From Polynucleobacter sp. 30F-ANTBAC (lineage in GTDB: Bacteria > Pseudomonadota > Gammaproteobacteria > Burkholderiales > Burkholderiaceae), in assembly GCF_018882385.1 (NCBI RefSeq), contig NZ_JACVON010000002.1, positions 434,001 to 498,000 on the forward strand: a DNA stretch of 64,000 nucleotides, given 5' to 3'. The position numbers and the translations under genes were made by a program. A model generated the notes under the pieces. The model saw only the letters and a list, made by a program, of their open reading frames with translations. It was not told the DNA's origin and searched no databases. Each line of letters opens with the position of its first letter. Position 1 is the first letter of the stretch. Of this stretch, positions 44,662-53,481 are shown piece after piece.

Positions 44662-46356
44662 ATGAATAATTATGATGTTGTGATTGTTGGATCCGGCGCT
44701 GGCGCTATGTTGGCAGCGATTCGTGCGCATGATAAAGGCCAATCAGTTTTAGTTATTGAAAAATCAAAATACTATGGTGGTACTTCAGCCATCTCTGGTG
44801 GGGGTATTTGGATACCTAACAACCATCAATTTAAGAGAAAAGGTGGCAAAGATAGCGTTGAATTGGTTCGAACATATTTAAATGCTGCAATTGGTGATAG
44901 GGTTGATAGTGCTAGAGTTGAGGCGTACATCACAAAATCTCCAGAGATGGCGCTCTATTTAGAAACTGATACGCGTGTAAAATATGAAGTTGCTGAGAGA
45001 TATCCTGATTACTATCAGCACTTACCAGGTTCCTTGCCAGGGGGCAGAAGTCTAGATCCTGAGTTATTTGATGTGGATAGTCTTGGTGATGAGATTCATA
45101 ACCTCCAGCCAGCATCGCCTACAACGTTGTTGATGGGGAAAATTGCTTGGAATGCGCGTCAAGCCCATAAAGTGATGGCAAAAGAGAGAGGCTGGCGACT
45201 ATTAGTTTTGTGGGCAATGTTGCGCTATAAATTTGATAGTGGCTGGCGTAAAAAGCGCGGATTAAATCGTGATCGCCGCTCAGCATTAGGCAGTTCTTTG
45301 GTTAGTGCTTTACGTCGAAGCATGATGGATAGAAATATCCCGCTGTGGTTGAGTACCGACTTTAAAGATTTTATCTTGGCTGACGATGGTTCAGTTAAGG
45401 GTGTTATCGCACAAAAAGAAGATAAAGAAATCACTATTAATGCCAACAAAGGCGTTATTTTAGGAGCGGGAGGTTTCGAGAGAAATCAGGCCCTCAGAGA
45501 GAAATATTTACCGCAACCAACGAATCATGCTTGGAGTGCTACGCCAATTAATAACAATACTGGTGCCAGCTTAACGGCTGCTCAAAATATAGGTGTTGAT
45601 ACTGATTTATTAAATTGGGCTTGGTGGTGTCCAACGATTTATGTGCCTAAAGAAGAAAAGCAACGCGGCGTTTTTGCAGAAAGAGCGTTTCCTGGTGCCA
45701 TCGTTGTGAATGGTCTTGGTGAGCGTTTTATTAATGAGGCCTCGCCATACTTAGAGTTTGGTCATGCCATGTATGAAAATCATCAAAAGACTGGCTCATG
45801 CATACCCGCATGGGTTATTTTTGATGCGCATTACAGATTCCATTACGCCATGGGACCTATCATGCCCGCTCAAATCATGCCGGACATGAGAGTTAAAAAA
45901 GAATGGTGGAATACTGTTTTATGGAAAGCTGACACTCTTGAAGAGTTGTCAGAAAAAATAAAAATTGATACAAAGGGTCTCGTAACGACTGTTGGGAAGA
46001 TGAACCATTACGCCGCAACCGGTATTGATGAAGATTTCCAAAGGGGCGGTAACCCATTTGATACCTATTATGGCGATAGCAATGTCAAACCCAATCCTTG
46101 TTTGGCACCAATCAAGAAGGGCCCCTTTTATGCCATGAAACTTGATCCAGGTGATATCGGCACCAAAGGTGGCTTACTTACTAACGAATTTGCTCAGGTA
46201 TTAAAAAATGGTGAGCCAATTAAAGGTTTGTATGCCATCGGAAATACGTCATCTTCTGTGATGGGAACATCATACCCAGGAGCTGGATCGACATTAGGCC
46301 CAGCTATGACATTTGGCATGATCGCTGCAGATCATATGGCTTCAAAAGCTATCTAA
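44662..46356 (+). CDS. kstD: 3-ketosteroid delta1-dehydrogenase
   Basis: A 564-residue FAD flavoprotein: VVIVGSGAGAMLAAI at the N-terminus, Glu at the end of the second strand (VIEKSKYYGGTS), AISGGGIWIP, GPFYAMKLDPGDIGTKGG and, near the C-terminus, Tyr-Pro-Gly-Ala-Gly (about 538-542), which I align with the Tyr/Gly pair that holds the C3 carbonyl in KstD. Tyr117/118 are candidates for the catalytic Tyr of the Rhodococcus enzyme. It introduces the 1,2 double bond in ring A. I start at ATG 44662; a TTG at 44653 is also in frame. The second FAD dehydrogenase gene follows. Confidence 0.85.
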   Translation: MNNYDVVIVGSGAGAMLAAIRAHDKGQSVLVIEKSKYYGGTSAISGGGIWIPNNHQFKRKGGKDSVELVRTYLNAAIGDRVDSARVEAYITKSPEMALYLETDTRVKYEVAERYPDYYQHLPGSLPGGRSLDPELFDVDSLGDEIHNLQPASPTTLLMGKIAWNARQAHKVMAKERGWRLLVLWAMLRYKFDSGWRKKRGLNRDRRSALGSSLVSALRRSMMDRNIPLWLSTDFKDFILADDGSVKGVIAQKEDKEITINANKGVILGAGGFERNQALREKYLPQPTNHAWSATPINNNTGASLTAAQNIGVDTDLLNWAWWCPTIYVPKEEKQRGVFAERAFPGAIVVNGLGERFINEASPYLEFGHAMYENHQKTGSCIPAWVIFDAHYRFHYAMGPIMPAQIMPDMRVKKEWWNTVLWKADTLEELSEKIKIDTKGLVTTVGKMNHYAATGIDEDFQRGGNPFDTYYGDSNVKPNPCLAPIKKGPFYAMKLDPGDIGTKGGLLTNEFAQVLKNGEPIKGLYAIGNTSSSVMGTSYPGAGSTLGPAMTFGMIAADHMASKAI

Positions 46357-46378
46357 TTAATATTTTTTGAGTAATCTT

Positions 46379-48019
46379 ATGACTGAAATACTTGAACCCC
46401 AATATGTTTCCTCTGTAGCTGAGATCAAATGGCATCAGCAAGCTGATGTTTTAGTCGTTGGTTGGGGGGCTGCAGGAGCAGCAACAGCTTTAGAAAGCTT
46501 GGAGCAGAGCGCTAGCGTTATCGTTATTGATAGATTTAATGGTGGTGGTGCAAGCGCAAAAAGTGGTGGGGTTGTTTATGCAGGTGGCGGAACAAGTCAT
46601 CAGGTGAAAGCCGGATTTGCAGACACGCCGGAAGCCATGTTTGATTACTTGAAGCATGAAACATTGGGTGTGGTTTCTGATGACACTCTCAAGAAGTTTT
46701 GTGATGATAGTAAAGGAAATTTAGAGTGGCTGGAGTCTCATGGAGCACCCTACACTCATACGATGCCGCCAGGAGGTAAAACATCTTATCCGGCCGATGG
46801 CTATTATCTTTATTACTCAGGTAATGAAACGGTTCCTTCACACATGGGGGATCACCCTCCTGCACCGAGAGGTCATCGCACAGTAGGAAAGGGTCATGGC
46901 GGTGTGGTTTTATATGCCAAGCTCAAGGAAGCATGTCTTAAAAAAGGGGTCATTCCTCTGACCCAAACTAGAGTATCGAGACTGATCTTATTAAAAGATA
47001 CCCAGCAGGTGATTGGTGTTGAGGCCTGGAGAATGCCTCCTGGACATCCCCAAACATTAAGACATCAAAAGTTGGCTACCAAAGCAGAGGCGATTCAAAA
47101 TACACGACCTAAAACAGCGGATCAATTAAGACGTGAAATTGCTGATCTTGAAAATAAATTTTCTGAAAAAATATTCATCCGTGGCTCATCCGGTGTTGTT
47201 CTTTCTACAGGCGGTTTTATTTTCAATAAAGAAATGCTTGAAAAATATGCACCTAAATACACTAAAAATTTCAAGATTGGCGCAACCGGTTGTGATGGTA
47301 GTGCAGTTCGCTTAGGTCTTGGTGTGAATGCGGCCATTGATCGGATGAGCACAATATCTGCTTGGCGATTTATTAATCCGCCAGCTACTTGGCCAAAAGG
47401 TATTGTTGTTAATAAAACTGGTAAAAGAATTTTTAACGAAGAGGTTTATGGTGCAACCTTGGGATACCATATTTGTGAGAATAATGAAGGTAAGGCCTGG
47501 TTGCTTTTGGACTCTAAGTTACGCTGGGACTCTTTGAAAAATATTATTTTTGGCAAGATGTGGTGGTTTCAGTGGGCGCCAGCTTTGATGTTGATGTATT
47601 TGGGCGTGGTTAAAGCAAAAACTCCAGAAGAGTTGGCGCTTCGTTTAAAAATGGATCCAAACGAGCTGACGCAATCATTCACTCAATACAATCAAGCAAT
47701 TCAAAATGGTCAAAAAGATCCTTTAGGAAAGTCTGCGGCTTATACCCAAGCTCTTGTGAAACCCCCTTATTACGCGCTCAATATTGGTACGAGAAATAAA
47801 TTTTTCCCATTGGGCTCATTAACTTTAGGTGGTCTAAAAGTAAATGAATTAACGGGCCGTGTGAAGAGAGACGATGGTACTGAGATTCTAGGCTTATATG
47901 CTGCAGGTCGTGCAGCAGTTGGTGTGCCATCGAACTTATATATCAGCGGACTATCCTTGGCTGACTGCATATTCTCTGGGCGCCGATGTGCTCGAGCGAT
48001 TCTTGGCAAAGGTCAGTGA
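46379..48019 (+). CDS. FAD-dependent dehydrogenase, probable 3-ketosteroid delta4 (5-alpha/5-beta) dehydrogenase
   Basis: About 546 residues of the fumarate reductase/KstD flavoprotein family: VLVVGWGAAGAATALE, VIDRFNGGGASAKSGGVVYAGGG, STGGFIFNKEML and a C-terminal GRAAVGVPSNLYISGLSLADC. It lacks the Tyr-Pro-Gly-x-Gly end of KstD and has a 40-residue charged helix insert (about 240-280). Family members next to kstD oxidise the A/B junction of saturated 3-ketosteroids. That role is inferred from position and family. I start at ATG 46379, where a TTG at 46367 is the alternative. Confidence 0.72.
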   Translation: MTEILEPQYVSSVAEIKWHQQADVLVVGWGAAGAATALESLEQSASVIVIDRFNGGGASAKSGGVVYAGGGTSHQVKAGFADTPEAMFDYLKHETLGVVSDDTLKKFCDDSKGNLEWLESHGAPYTHTMPPGGKTSYPADGYYLYYSGNETVPSHMGDHPPAPRGHRTVGKGHGGVVLYAKLKEACLKKGVIPLTQTRVSRLILLKDTQQVIGVEAWRMPPGHPQTLRHQKLATKAEAIQNTRPKTADQLRREIADLENKFSEKIFIRGSSGVVLSTGGFIFNKEMLEKYAPKYTKNFKIGATGCDGSAVRLGLGVNAAIDRMSTISAWRFINPPATWPKGIVVNKTGKRIFNEEVYGATLGYHICENNEGKAWLLLDSKLRWDSLKNIIFGKMWWFQWAPALMLMYLGVVKAKTPEELALRLKMDPNELTQSFTQYNQAIQNGQKDPLGKSAAYTQALVKPPYYALNIGTRNKFFPLGSLTLGGLKVNELTGRVKRDDGTEILGLYAAGRAAVGVPSNLYISGLSLADCIFSGRRCARAILGKGQ

Positions 48020-48039
48020 TAACTATTTGCTAGGCATCT

Positions 48040-48489
48040 ATGAATCATGCGCAACTGATTAGCAACTTATTATTTCAGTATGCTGAATATATTGATAACG
48101 GTCAGCTTAATCTGGCTGCTGATATGTTTAGTCATGCTCAAATAAAAATTTCATCACGAAAAGATCAGTTTATTGGTAAAGATGAGTTATTGGCTCTATG
48201 GAAAAAAATCATCATTCTTTATCCATGTGGAACGCCTAGAACCAAGCATGTGATCACAAACCCGATTATTCAAATCGATGAATTATCCGGTTTGGCCAAA
48301 GTGAAGTCTTATTTCAATGTGTTTCAACCTGACCAAAATCAAGTGATTCGTCTAATCTTGAGTGGCCGATATTACGATGAATTTCAGCTTCAAAATGAAA
48401 AATGGGTATGGTCTCATAGAGACTATACCCATATAGATTTTGCAGGTGATCTTTCTTTACATTTAAAAGATTTCCAATTAAGGAACTAG
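48040..48489 (+). CDS. SnoaL_4-fold protein, possible steroid dehydratase or isomerase
   Basis: A 149-residue NTF2/SnoaL-like protein: LLFQYAEYIDNGQLNLAADMF (Tyr and Asp of the first helix), GTPRTKHVITNPIIQID (His about 70) and SGRYYDEFQLQNEKWVWSHRDY. Ketosteroid isomerase and BaiE-type 7-alpha-dehydratase share this fold and place Tyr, His and Asp in comparable positions. It follows kstD and the second FAD dehydrogenase by 20 bases, so removal of a ring hydroxyl or a double-bond shift in ring A/B is plausible. Its end overlaps the convergent aldehyde dehydrogenase gene by 12 bases. Confidence 0.68.
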   Translation: MNHAQLISNLLFQYAEYIDNGQLNLAADMFSHAQIKISSRKDQFIGKDELLALWKKIIILYPCGTPRTKHVITNPIIQIDELSGLAKVKSYFNVFQPDQNQVIRLILSGRYYDEFQLQNEKWVWSHRDYTHIDFAGDLSLHLKDFQLRN

Positions 48490-49893
48490 TTGTTGTTGCA
48501 TGCCACCTTCTAACCATTCTGGGTAAGGTGGCACTGCACCCCATTCTTTTCTAGGGTCGATATCACCTGCTTTGAATACTGTTCGAATGTGACTGAACTC
48601 TAAAAAGCCTTCTTTGCCGTGATAATGTCCCATACCTGATGCTCCAACTCCTCCGAAAGGTGCATCTTGCATAGCTGCATGCATCATGGCCTCGTTAATC
48701 GATACGCCGCCAGAGATGGTGTGACCTAAAACGAAATCTTGTTCTTGAGTATCCTGACCAAAATAATATAGTGCTAAAGGTCTTGGTCTTGAATTAATGT
48801 CAGCGACAACTTGCTTGATATCGTCGTATGTTTGAATGATCATGGCTGGCCCAAAAATCTCTTCTTGCATAATTTGAGTATCTTTGCCTGGATTGATCAC
48901 TAATCGTAAACCACGTTTTCTATTATTGGTATCAGTAACAGATTCAGTTAATTCTTCAATTCGAGCACCTTTTTTCTTGGCGTCGCCAACATAGCCTTCA
49001 ATCCTTTGCAAATGTTTTTGATTGATGATGCCAGTAATGTCAGGGTTGTTCGCAATCGATGGAAAGATGTCATTGGTGTTTTTCTTCATGGCAGCTATGA
49101 ATGCATCTAGCTTTTCACTTGGGACATAAGTGATGTCAGGGTTCACACAAAGTTGACCGTTGTTAGAAGATTTTGCTGCACTAATTCTCCAGGCGGATAC
49201 ATCAATATCAGCTGTTTTGCCAATGATTGTTGGTGATTTGCCGCCCAGTTCTAATGTGACTGGCACAAGATTCTTTGCTGCATTTTGCATCACCAATTTG
49301 CCAACCGCTGTGCTGCCAGTAAAAACGATATGATCAAATGCTTGATTGGTAAATTCGCTTGCAAACTGGGCATCTCCCTCCATGCAAGCCAACTCTAGTG
49401 GGTCAAACATTTCTGCCACGGCTTTTGCAATAACGGCAGATGTATTCTCGGAAACCTCGGATGGTTTGAGAATGGCTCGATTGCCAGCTGCAAATACATA
49501 CGCCAATGGTGCAAATAAAGTGTAAAGAGGGGCATTCCATGTGCCAATAATGCCAACGCTTCCCTTGGGTTGATACATCACCCAAGCATCAGCGCCCATT
49601 TGATCATAGGGGCTAAAAGGAGCACGTTTTTCTGAGGTCATCCAAGTGCCACATTTTTCTCGGGCATGTTTGAGGGAGCTTAAGCTACCCAAGACATCAT
49701 TCATCAGAGAGAATCCAGGGTGGCGACCGCCAAAGTCGGCGCTCATAGCATCTGTTAACTCTTTTTGATATTTGATGAGAAGATCGATGGTTGTTTGAAT
49801 TCTTTTAGTTCGAACGGCTAGGGAGACTGGCCCTTCATTAATAAAAGCTTGTTTTTGATTTTCTAGAACTGTTGTGATATTTAAATTTGTCAT
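48478..49893 (-). CDS. Aldehyde dehydrogenase (coniferyl aldehyde dehydrogenase type), Sad-like candidate
   Basis: A 471-residue NAD(P)-dependent aldehyde dehydrogenase: GTWNAPLYTLFAPL, FTGSTAVGKLVM, catalytic Glu in LELGGKSPTII and Cys in NNGQLCVNPD. A strong AAGGAG precedes the ATG. In Pseudomonas sp. Chol1 a steroid aldehyde dehydrogenase (Sad) oxidises the C22 aldehyde released by the first aldolase during cholate side-chain loss; this gene is placed to do the same, or to oxidise the aldehyde made by the GMC enzyme just upstream (13-base gap). Confidence 0.78.
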   Translation of the reverse strand: MTNLNITTVLENQKQAFINEGPVSLAVRTKRIQTTIDLLIKYQKELTDAMSADFGGRHPGFSLMNDVLGSLSSLKHAREKCGTWMTSEKRAPFSPYDQMGADAWVMYQPKGSVGIIGTWNAPLYTLFAPLAYVFAAGNRAILKPSEVSENTSAVIAKAVAEMFDPLELACMEGDAQFASEFTNQAFDHIVFTGSTAVGKLVMQNAAKNLVPVTLELGGKSPTIIGKTADIDVSAWRISAAKSSNNGQLCVNPDITYVPSEKLDAFIAAMKKNTNDIFPSIANNPDITGIINQKHLQRIEGYVGDAKKKGARIEELTESVTDTNNRKRGLRLVINPGKDTQIMQEEIFGPAMIIQTYDDIKQVVADINSRPRPLALYYFGQDTQEQDFVLGHTISGGVSINEAMMHAAMQDAPFGGVGASGMGHYHGKEGFLEFSHIRTVFKAGDIDPRKEWGAVPPYPEWLEGGMQQQLVP

Positions 49894-49906
49894 TTGTTAC
49901 TCCTTC

Positions 49907-51529
49907 TTAGTTAATTTTTTTTAAGATAAAGTCGGCTGCTCGTTCGGCAATCATGGTTGTTGGGGCATGTGTGTTGCCAGATGTAACACTTGGGATAACC
50001 GAAGCATCAACCACTCTAAGGTTGCTGATGCCATTTAATTGGAGGCGATTATTGACAACTGCATCAGCATCTTGCCCCATTCTGCAACTACCTACTGGAT
50101 GGTGGGCTGTCAGACCATGCTGCTTAGCAACGGCTAGATACTCCTCATCTGTCTTGGCTGATGCGCTGGCCCCGACTTCTTGAGCATCAATGCCTTTCAA
50201 TGCAACTTGCTCTGCAATTTTTCTTGACCAACGCATACCGGCGATCGTCACTTGTTGATCTAACTCTGTATCGAGGTAGTTGAAGTTCATCTTGATTGGG
50301 GCATTGATATCTTTGCCAGTTATTTCTATTGAACCTCTTGAACTTGGCCTTGTTTGACAGGGCGCCAAAGTGATACCTGGGAACTGATCTGAAACTTTCT
50401 TGCCTGTTTTAGCAGCTGTTTCAAGATCCCCGCTAAATGGTAGGCAGTGAAACTGTAAATCAGGTCTGGATAAACTGGGATTACTTTTACAAAATATACC
50501 AACTTCTGCAGCGCACGAAGTCAATGCGCCTGTTCTTTGGAATAAATACTTAAAGGTCTCTTTGATGAGATTGATGGGTTGAAGGTTTTTATTAAGGCTG
50601 TATTGATGATTTTTTAATTTATAGACAATTGGGATAATTAAGTGATCGTGAAGATTCTTACCAACATGAGCATTGGCGTGTTCTATAGGGATGCCTAATG
50701 AACGGAGTTTTTCAGGATCGCCAATGCCCGAGCGCATCAGAATAGATGGAGAGCCGAGAGCGCCAGCGCACAGTAAAGTTTCTTGACGGTTAAAGCAATC
50801 AAAGCGTTGATTCTTTTTGATATAACTCACACCAATTGCTTTTTTATCTTTAATGATGAGCTTATCAACATGAGCTTTGGTTACTAGGGTAAAGTTTTTT
50901 CTTGCCTTTGCCAGTGTTAGAAATCCTTTGGCTGCAGACCAACGCTCTTTTTTATGAGTCATGGTTTGATAGTAGCCAATACCCTCTTGATTGCCATTAT
51001 TAAAATCTTTTAATAATGGCAGTCCTGCTTGACGACCTGCGTCAATGATGAATTGGCTAACGGGGTGTTTATGAGTGACCTCTGAAATAATCATCGGACC
51101 ATCATAGCCATGCCCATCTAAATTGGCATATTCGGTTTGTTTTTCAGATTTAATGAAATAAGGTAAATTATCTTCCCAACTCCATCCATCGACACCTGCA
51201 TTTTTCCAGTCTATGTCGTAATCTTCACGTTGGCCTCTGATATAAATCATCCCGTTAATGGCAGAGCATCCACCTAAAACCTTACCTCTTGGGATATCAA
51301 TTTGTCTTTGGTTCAGGTGGGGTTCGGGCGAAGTTTTAAATAACCATGAATATTTAGGGTTATCGCCAATTTTTCCCCATCCAGCAGGCATTTTGACGAG
51401 TAAATCATCGCCCCCATCCCCTGCGTCTAATAAGAGAACCTGGTTATTGGGGTTTTCGGTTAATCTTGCCGCCAAAACACAGCCGGCAGAGCCTCCTCCA
51501 ATAATAATAAAGTCAAAATGTGAGTTCAT
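49907..51529 (-). CDS. GMC-family alcohol oxidoreductase
   Basis: A 540-residue GMC flavoprotein: FIIIGGGSAGCVLAARL, signature 1 (RGKVLGGCSAINGMIYIRG), signature 2 region (GALGSPSILMRSGIG) and catalytic His in TAHHPVGSCRMG with the second in GNTHAPTTMIAERAADFI. No signal peptide or heme site is seen, so a cytoplasmic or membrane-associated alcohol dehydrogenase like AlkJ is likelier than a secreted cholesterol oxidase. Coupled to the aldehyde dehydrogenase, it could convert a side-chain primary alcohol to the acid. It reads away from the SDR/chs operon over operator site G. Confidence 0.8.
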   Translation of the reverse strand: MNSHFDFIIIGGGSAGCVLAARLTENPNNQVLLLDAGDGGDDLLVKMPAGWGKIGDNPKYSWLFKTSPEPHLNQRQIDIPRGKVLGGCSAINGMIYIRGQREDYDIDWKNAGVDGWSWEDNLPYFIKSEKQTEYANLDGHGYDGPMIISEVTHKHPVSQFIIDAGRQAGLPLLKDFNNGNQEGIGYYQTMTHKKERWSAAKGFLTLAKARKNFTLVTKAHVDKLIIKDKKAIGVSYIKKNQRFDCFNRQETLLCAGALGSPSILMRSGIGDPEKLRSLGIPIEHANAHVGKNLHDHLIIPIVYKLKNHQYSLNKNLQPINLIKETFKYLFQRTGALTSCAAEVGIFCKSNPSLSRPDLQFHCLPFSGDLETAAKTGKKVSDQFPGITLAPCQTRPSSRGSIEITGKDINAPIKMNFNYLDTELDQQVTIAGMRWSRKIAEQVALKGIDAQEVGASASAKTDEEYLAVAKQHGLTAHHPVGSCRMGQDADAVVNNRLQLNGISNLRVVDASVIPSVTSGNTHAPTTMIAERAADFILKKIN

Positions 51530-51562
51530 TTCAAGTTGTACCTTCTTAAATGGTTTGAAATG

Positions 51563-51634
51563 ATTATTCCACTAATGAGAATTGCCGTTATCGTCTGTTT
51601 GGGTGAGGTTAAACCGAGGTTTGATCGCTAGAAT
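51563..51634. promoter_or_regulatory. Bidirectional operator (site G) with a -10 on each side
   Basis: TCGTC (51591-51595), TGTTTG, GGTGA (51602-51606; two mismatches to GACGA). TAGAAT (51629-51634, 5 of 6) lies 30.5 bases to the right of the centre for the SDR/chs operon, and AATAAT (complement of 51563-51568, 5 of 6) lies exactly 30.5 bases to the left for the GMC/ALDH operon. The mirror symmetry supports one dyad serving both promoters at about -42.5. Confidence 0.58.
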
Positions 51635-51676
51635 TAAATGGTAAATCAATGAATCTAGAAAAAAAATCGAGCTTTT

Positions 51677-52453
51677 ATGAATACAACTCAGGCAGATATT
51701 ATAGGTAAGGTCGTCCTCGTCACTGGCGGTACTCGAGGAATTGGCTTGGTTATTGCAGCATCCTATGCTCTTCAGGGTGCTCAAGTGGTCGTTTGTGGTC
51801 GAAATCTGAGCGACGAACAAGCAGTGATCCTAAAAGAAAAGAAGCTTGATTTCTATGCGGTAGATGTCAGGGATGCCGATGCTTTGGTTGCCATGTTTGA
51901 TTTTATTGATAAAAAATATGGCAAATTGGACATTGTTATCAACAATGCTGGAGGAAGTCCTTATGCGCTAGCAGCGGATGCTTCCCCAAGATTTCATGAA
52001 GGCATTATTAAGCTTAACTTGTTAGCACCCTTGCATGTGGCTCAGCAAGCCAATCGATTGATGCAAAGAAATACCCATGGTGGCGTGATTATTTTCATTG
52101 GTAGCATCAGTGCTCTACGACCTTCTCCTGGAACAGCCGCTTATGGTGCTGCCAAGGCAGGCATTCTTAAATTAGTCGAATCTTTAGCGGTTGAGTGGGC
52201 TCCTAAAGTTCGGGTTGTAACAGTTAGCCCTGGTCTTGTTAAGACAGAGCAATCTCATTTGCATTATGGGGATGAAAAAGGTATCGCTGCTGTATCAGCA
52301 ACCATACCTTTAGGACGTATGGCAACGCCAGAAGATGTAGCGGATGCCTGCATGTTTGCCTCATCTGAAGGCGCTTCCTATATCAGCGGAAGCAATATTT
52401 TGTTGCATGGTGGCGGTGAAAAGCCTGCTTTTTTAGGCGCTGCTAATAATTAA
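51677..52453 (+). CDS. SDR leading the three-carbon side-chain operon
   Basis: A 258-residue classical SDR: LVTGGTRGIGLVIA, NNAGGSPY, Ser in IGSISALR, Tyr and Lys in AYGAAKAG. It is the first gene after operator site G and is followed 33 bases on by chsH2. Its role may be oxidation of a ring or side-chain hydroxyl before aldol cleavage (for example 17-hydroxy or 3-hydroxy steroid). Nothing in the sequence fixes the position. Confidence 0.78.
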   Translation: MNTTQADIIGKVVLVTGGTRGIGLVIAASYALQGAQVVVCGRNLSDEQAVILKEKKLDFYAVDVRDADALVAMFDFIDKKYGKLDIVINNAGGSPYALAADASPRFHEGIIKLNLLAPLHVAQQANRLMQRNTHGGVIIFIGSISALRPSPGTAAYGAAKAGILKLVESLAVEWAPKVRVVTVSPGLVKTEQSHLHYGDEKGIAAVSATIPLGRMATPEDVADACMFASSEGASYISGSNILLHGGGEKPAFLGAANN

Positions 52454-52486
52454 TTACTTTATTGAATTACTTCAAGGAGATTTGAC

Positions 52487-53470
52487 TTGAGTCAGGCAAC
52501 TTGGTTTGATGGCGTAAAAGCCATGGTTGGAAAGCAATACGGACGTGTGAATTCATGGGATCCTGTTAATAGTCCTATGGCTCGACAATGGTGTGAAATG
52601 ATGGGTATAGATAACCCTTCTTACTATGATTCTAGCTATGCTGAAAATTCAGCTCATGGTCATTTGACAGTGCCGCCGGCCATGCTTCAAGTTTGGTGCA
52701 TGGAAGGTCTCCACATCAATAACTATGCCCCTGGATCAACCAAAGAAAACCCCTACGAGGTTCTAAAAATCATCGAATCTCATGGTTACCCAGCTGTTGT
52801 AGCGGTTAATTCTGAGTTGGATTTTGATCGTTACCTATCTGTTGGAGAGAGTATTTATTACACCACTCGATTGGCAGATATTGGGGATGAGAAAACAACC
52901 GCTTTAGGAACTGGTTTTTTTGTTACTTTAATCATGACCTACTTTTCTGAAAAACCGAGTGGTGATGAAAAGGTCGGCGAATTACTTTTTAGAGTATTTA
53001 AGTTCAAGCCAGCAAATGCTGCGGCACCAAAAAAAGCAGATGATCAGCCATCAGGCATTCCTAAAATCATGCGTCCTGCACCTGGTGTTAGTGATGATAC
53101 GAAGTTTTTTTGGGAAGGTGCCAAAGAAGGTAAGTTATTGATTCAGCGTTGCAAATCATGTGGCACCCTAAGACATCCTCCAGGGCCATCATGCCCATCG
53201 TGCCATTCTTTTGAATGGGACACGCTAACGTCTAAAGGACTTGGTGAGATTTACTCTTTCGTAGTGATGCACTACCCAGAAGTTCCGCCATTTGATTATC
53301 CGAATCCAATTGCCTTGATCCAGCTCGATGAGGGAACTCGTATTGTTGGTGGGCTTGTTGATGTTGACCCAAAAAATATCAAAATTGGTACTAGGGTAGA
53401 GGTTGTATTTAAAGTGGTTGAAACAGATCAAGGTGATATTACCTTGCCATTATTTAAGCCTGTTATTTGA
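52487..53470 (+). CDS. chsH2: ChsH2-like MaoC-DUF35 protein
   Basis: This 327-residue protein has an N-terminal MaoC-like hotdog (about 1-170) without an obvious D-x4-H pair and a C-terminal DUF35 part: a zinc ribbon (CKSCGTLRHPPGPSCPSC, Cys-x2-Cys-x10-Cys-x2-Cys, about 222-239) and an OB fold. ChsH2 of actinobacteria has the same order and length (about 317): the hotdog pairs with ChsH1 to hydrate the three-carbon side chain and the DUF35 part binds the aldolase Ltp2. Start is TTG 52487, well supported by AAGGAGA at 52474-52480. Confidence 0.87.
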   Translation: MSQATWFDGVKAMVGKQYGRVNSWDPVNSPMARQWCEMMGIDNPSYYDSSYAENSAHGHLTVPPAMLQVWCMEGLHINNYAPGSTKENPYEVLKIIESHGYPAVVAVNSELDFDRYLSVGESIYYTTRLADIGDEKTTALGTGFFVTLIMTYFSEKPSGDEKVGELLFRVFKFKPANAAAPKKADDQPSGIPKIMRPAPGVSDDTKFFWEGAKEGKLLIQRCKSCGTLRHPPGPSCPSCHSFEWDTLTSKGLGEIYSFVVMHYPEVPPFDYPNPIALIQLDEGTRIVGGLVDVDPKNIKIGTRVEVVFKVVETDQGDITLPLFKPVI

Positions 53471-53481
53471 TCGGAAGCCAT

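Noticed and set aside
49907..51529. Cholesterol oxidase.
   Set aside because: No signal peptide is seen and the sequence looks like AlkJ/choline dehydrogenase-type GMC proteins; it is coupled to an aldehyde dehydrogenase, which suits a primary alcohol substrate.
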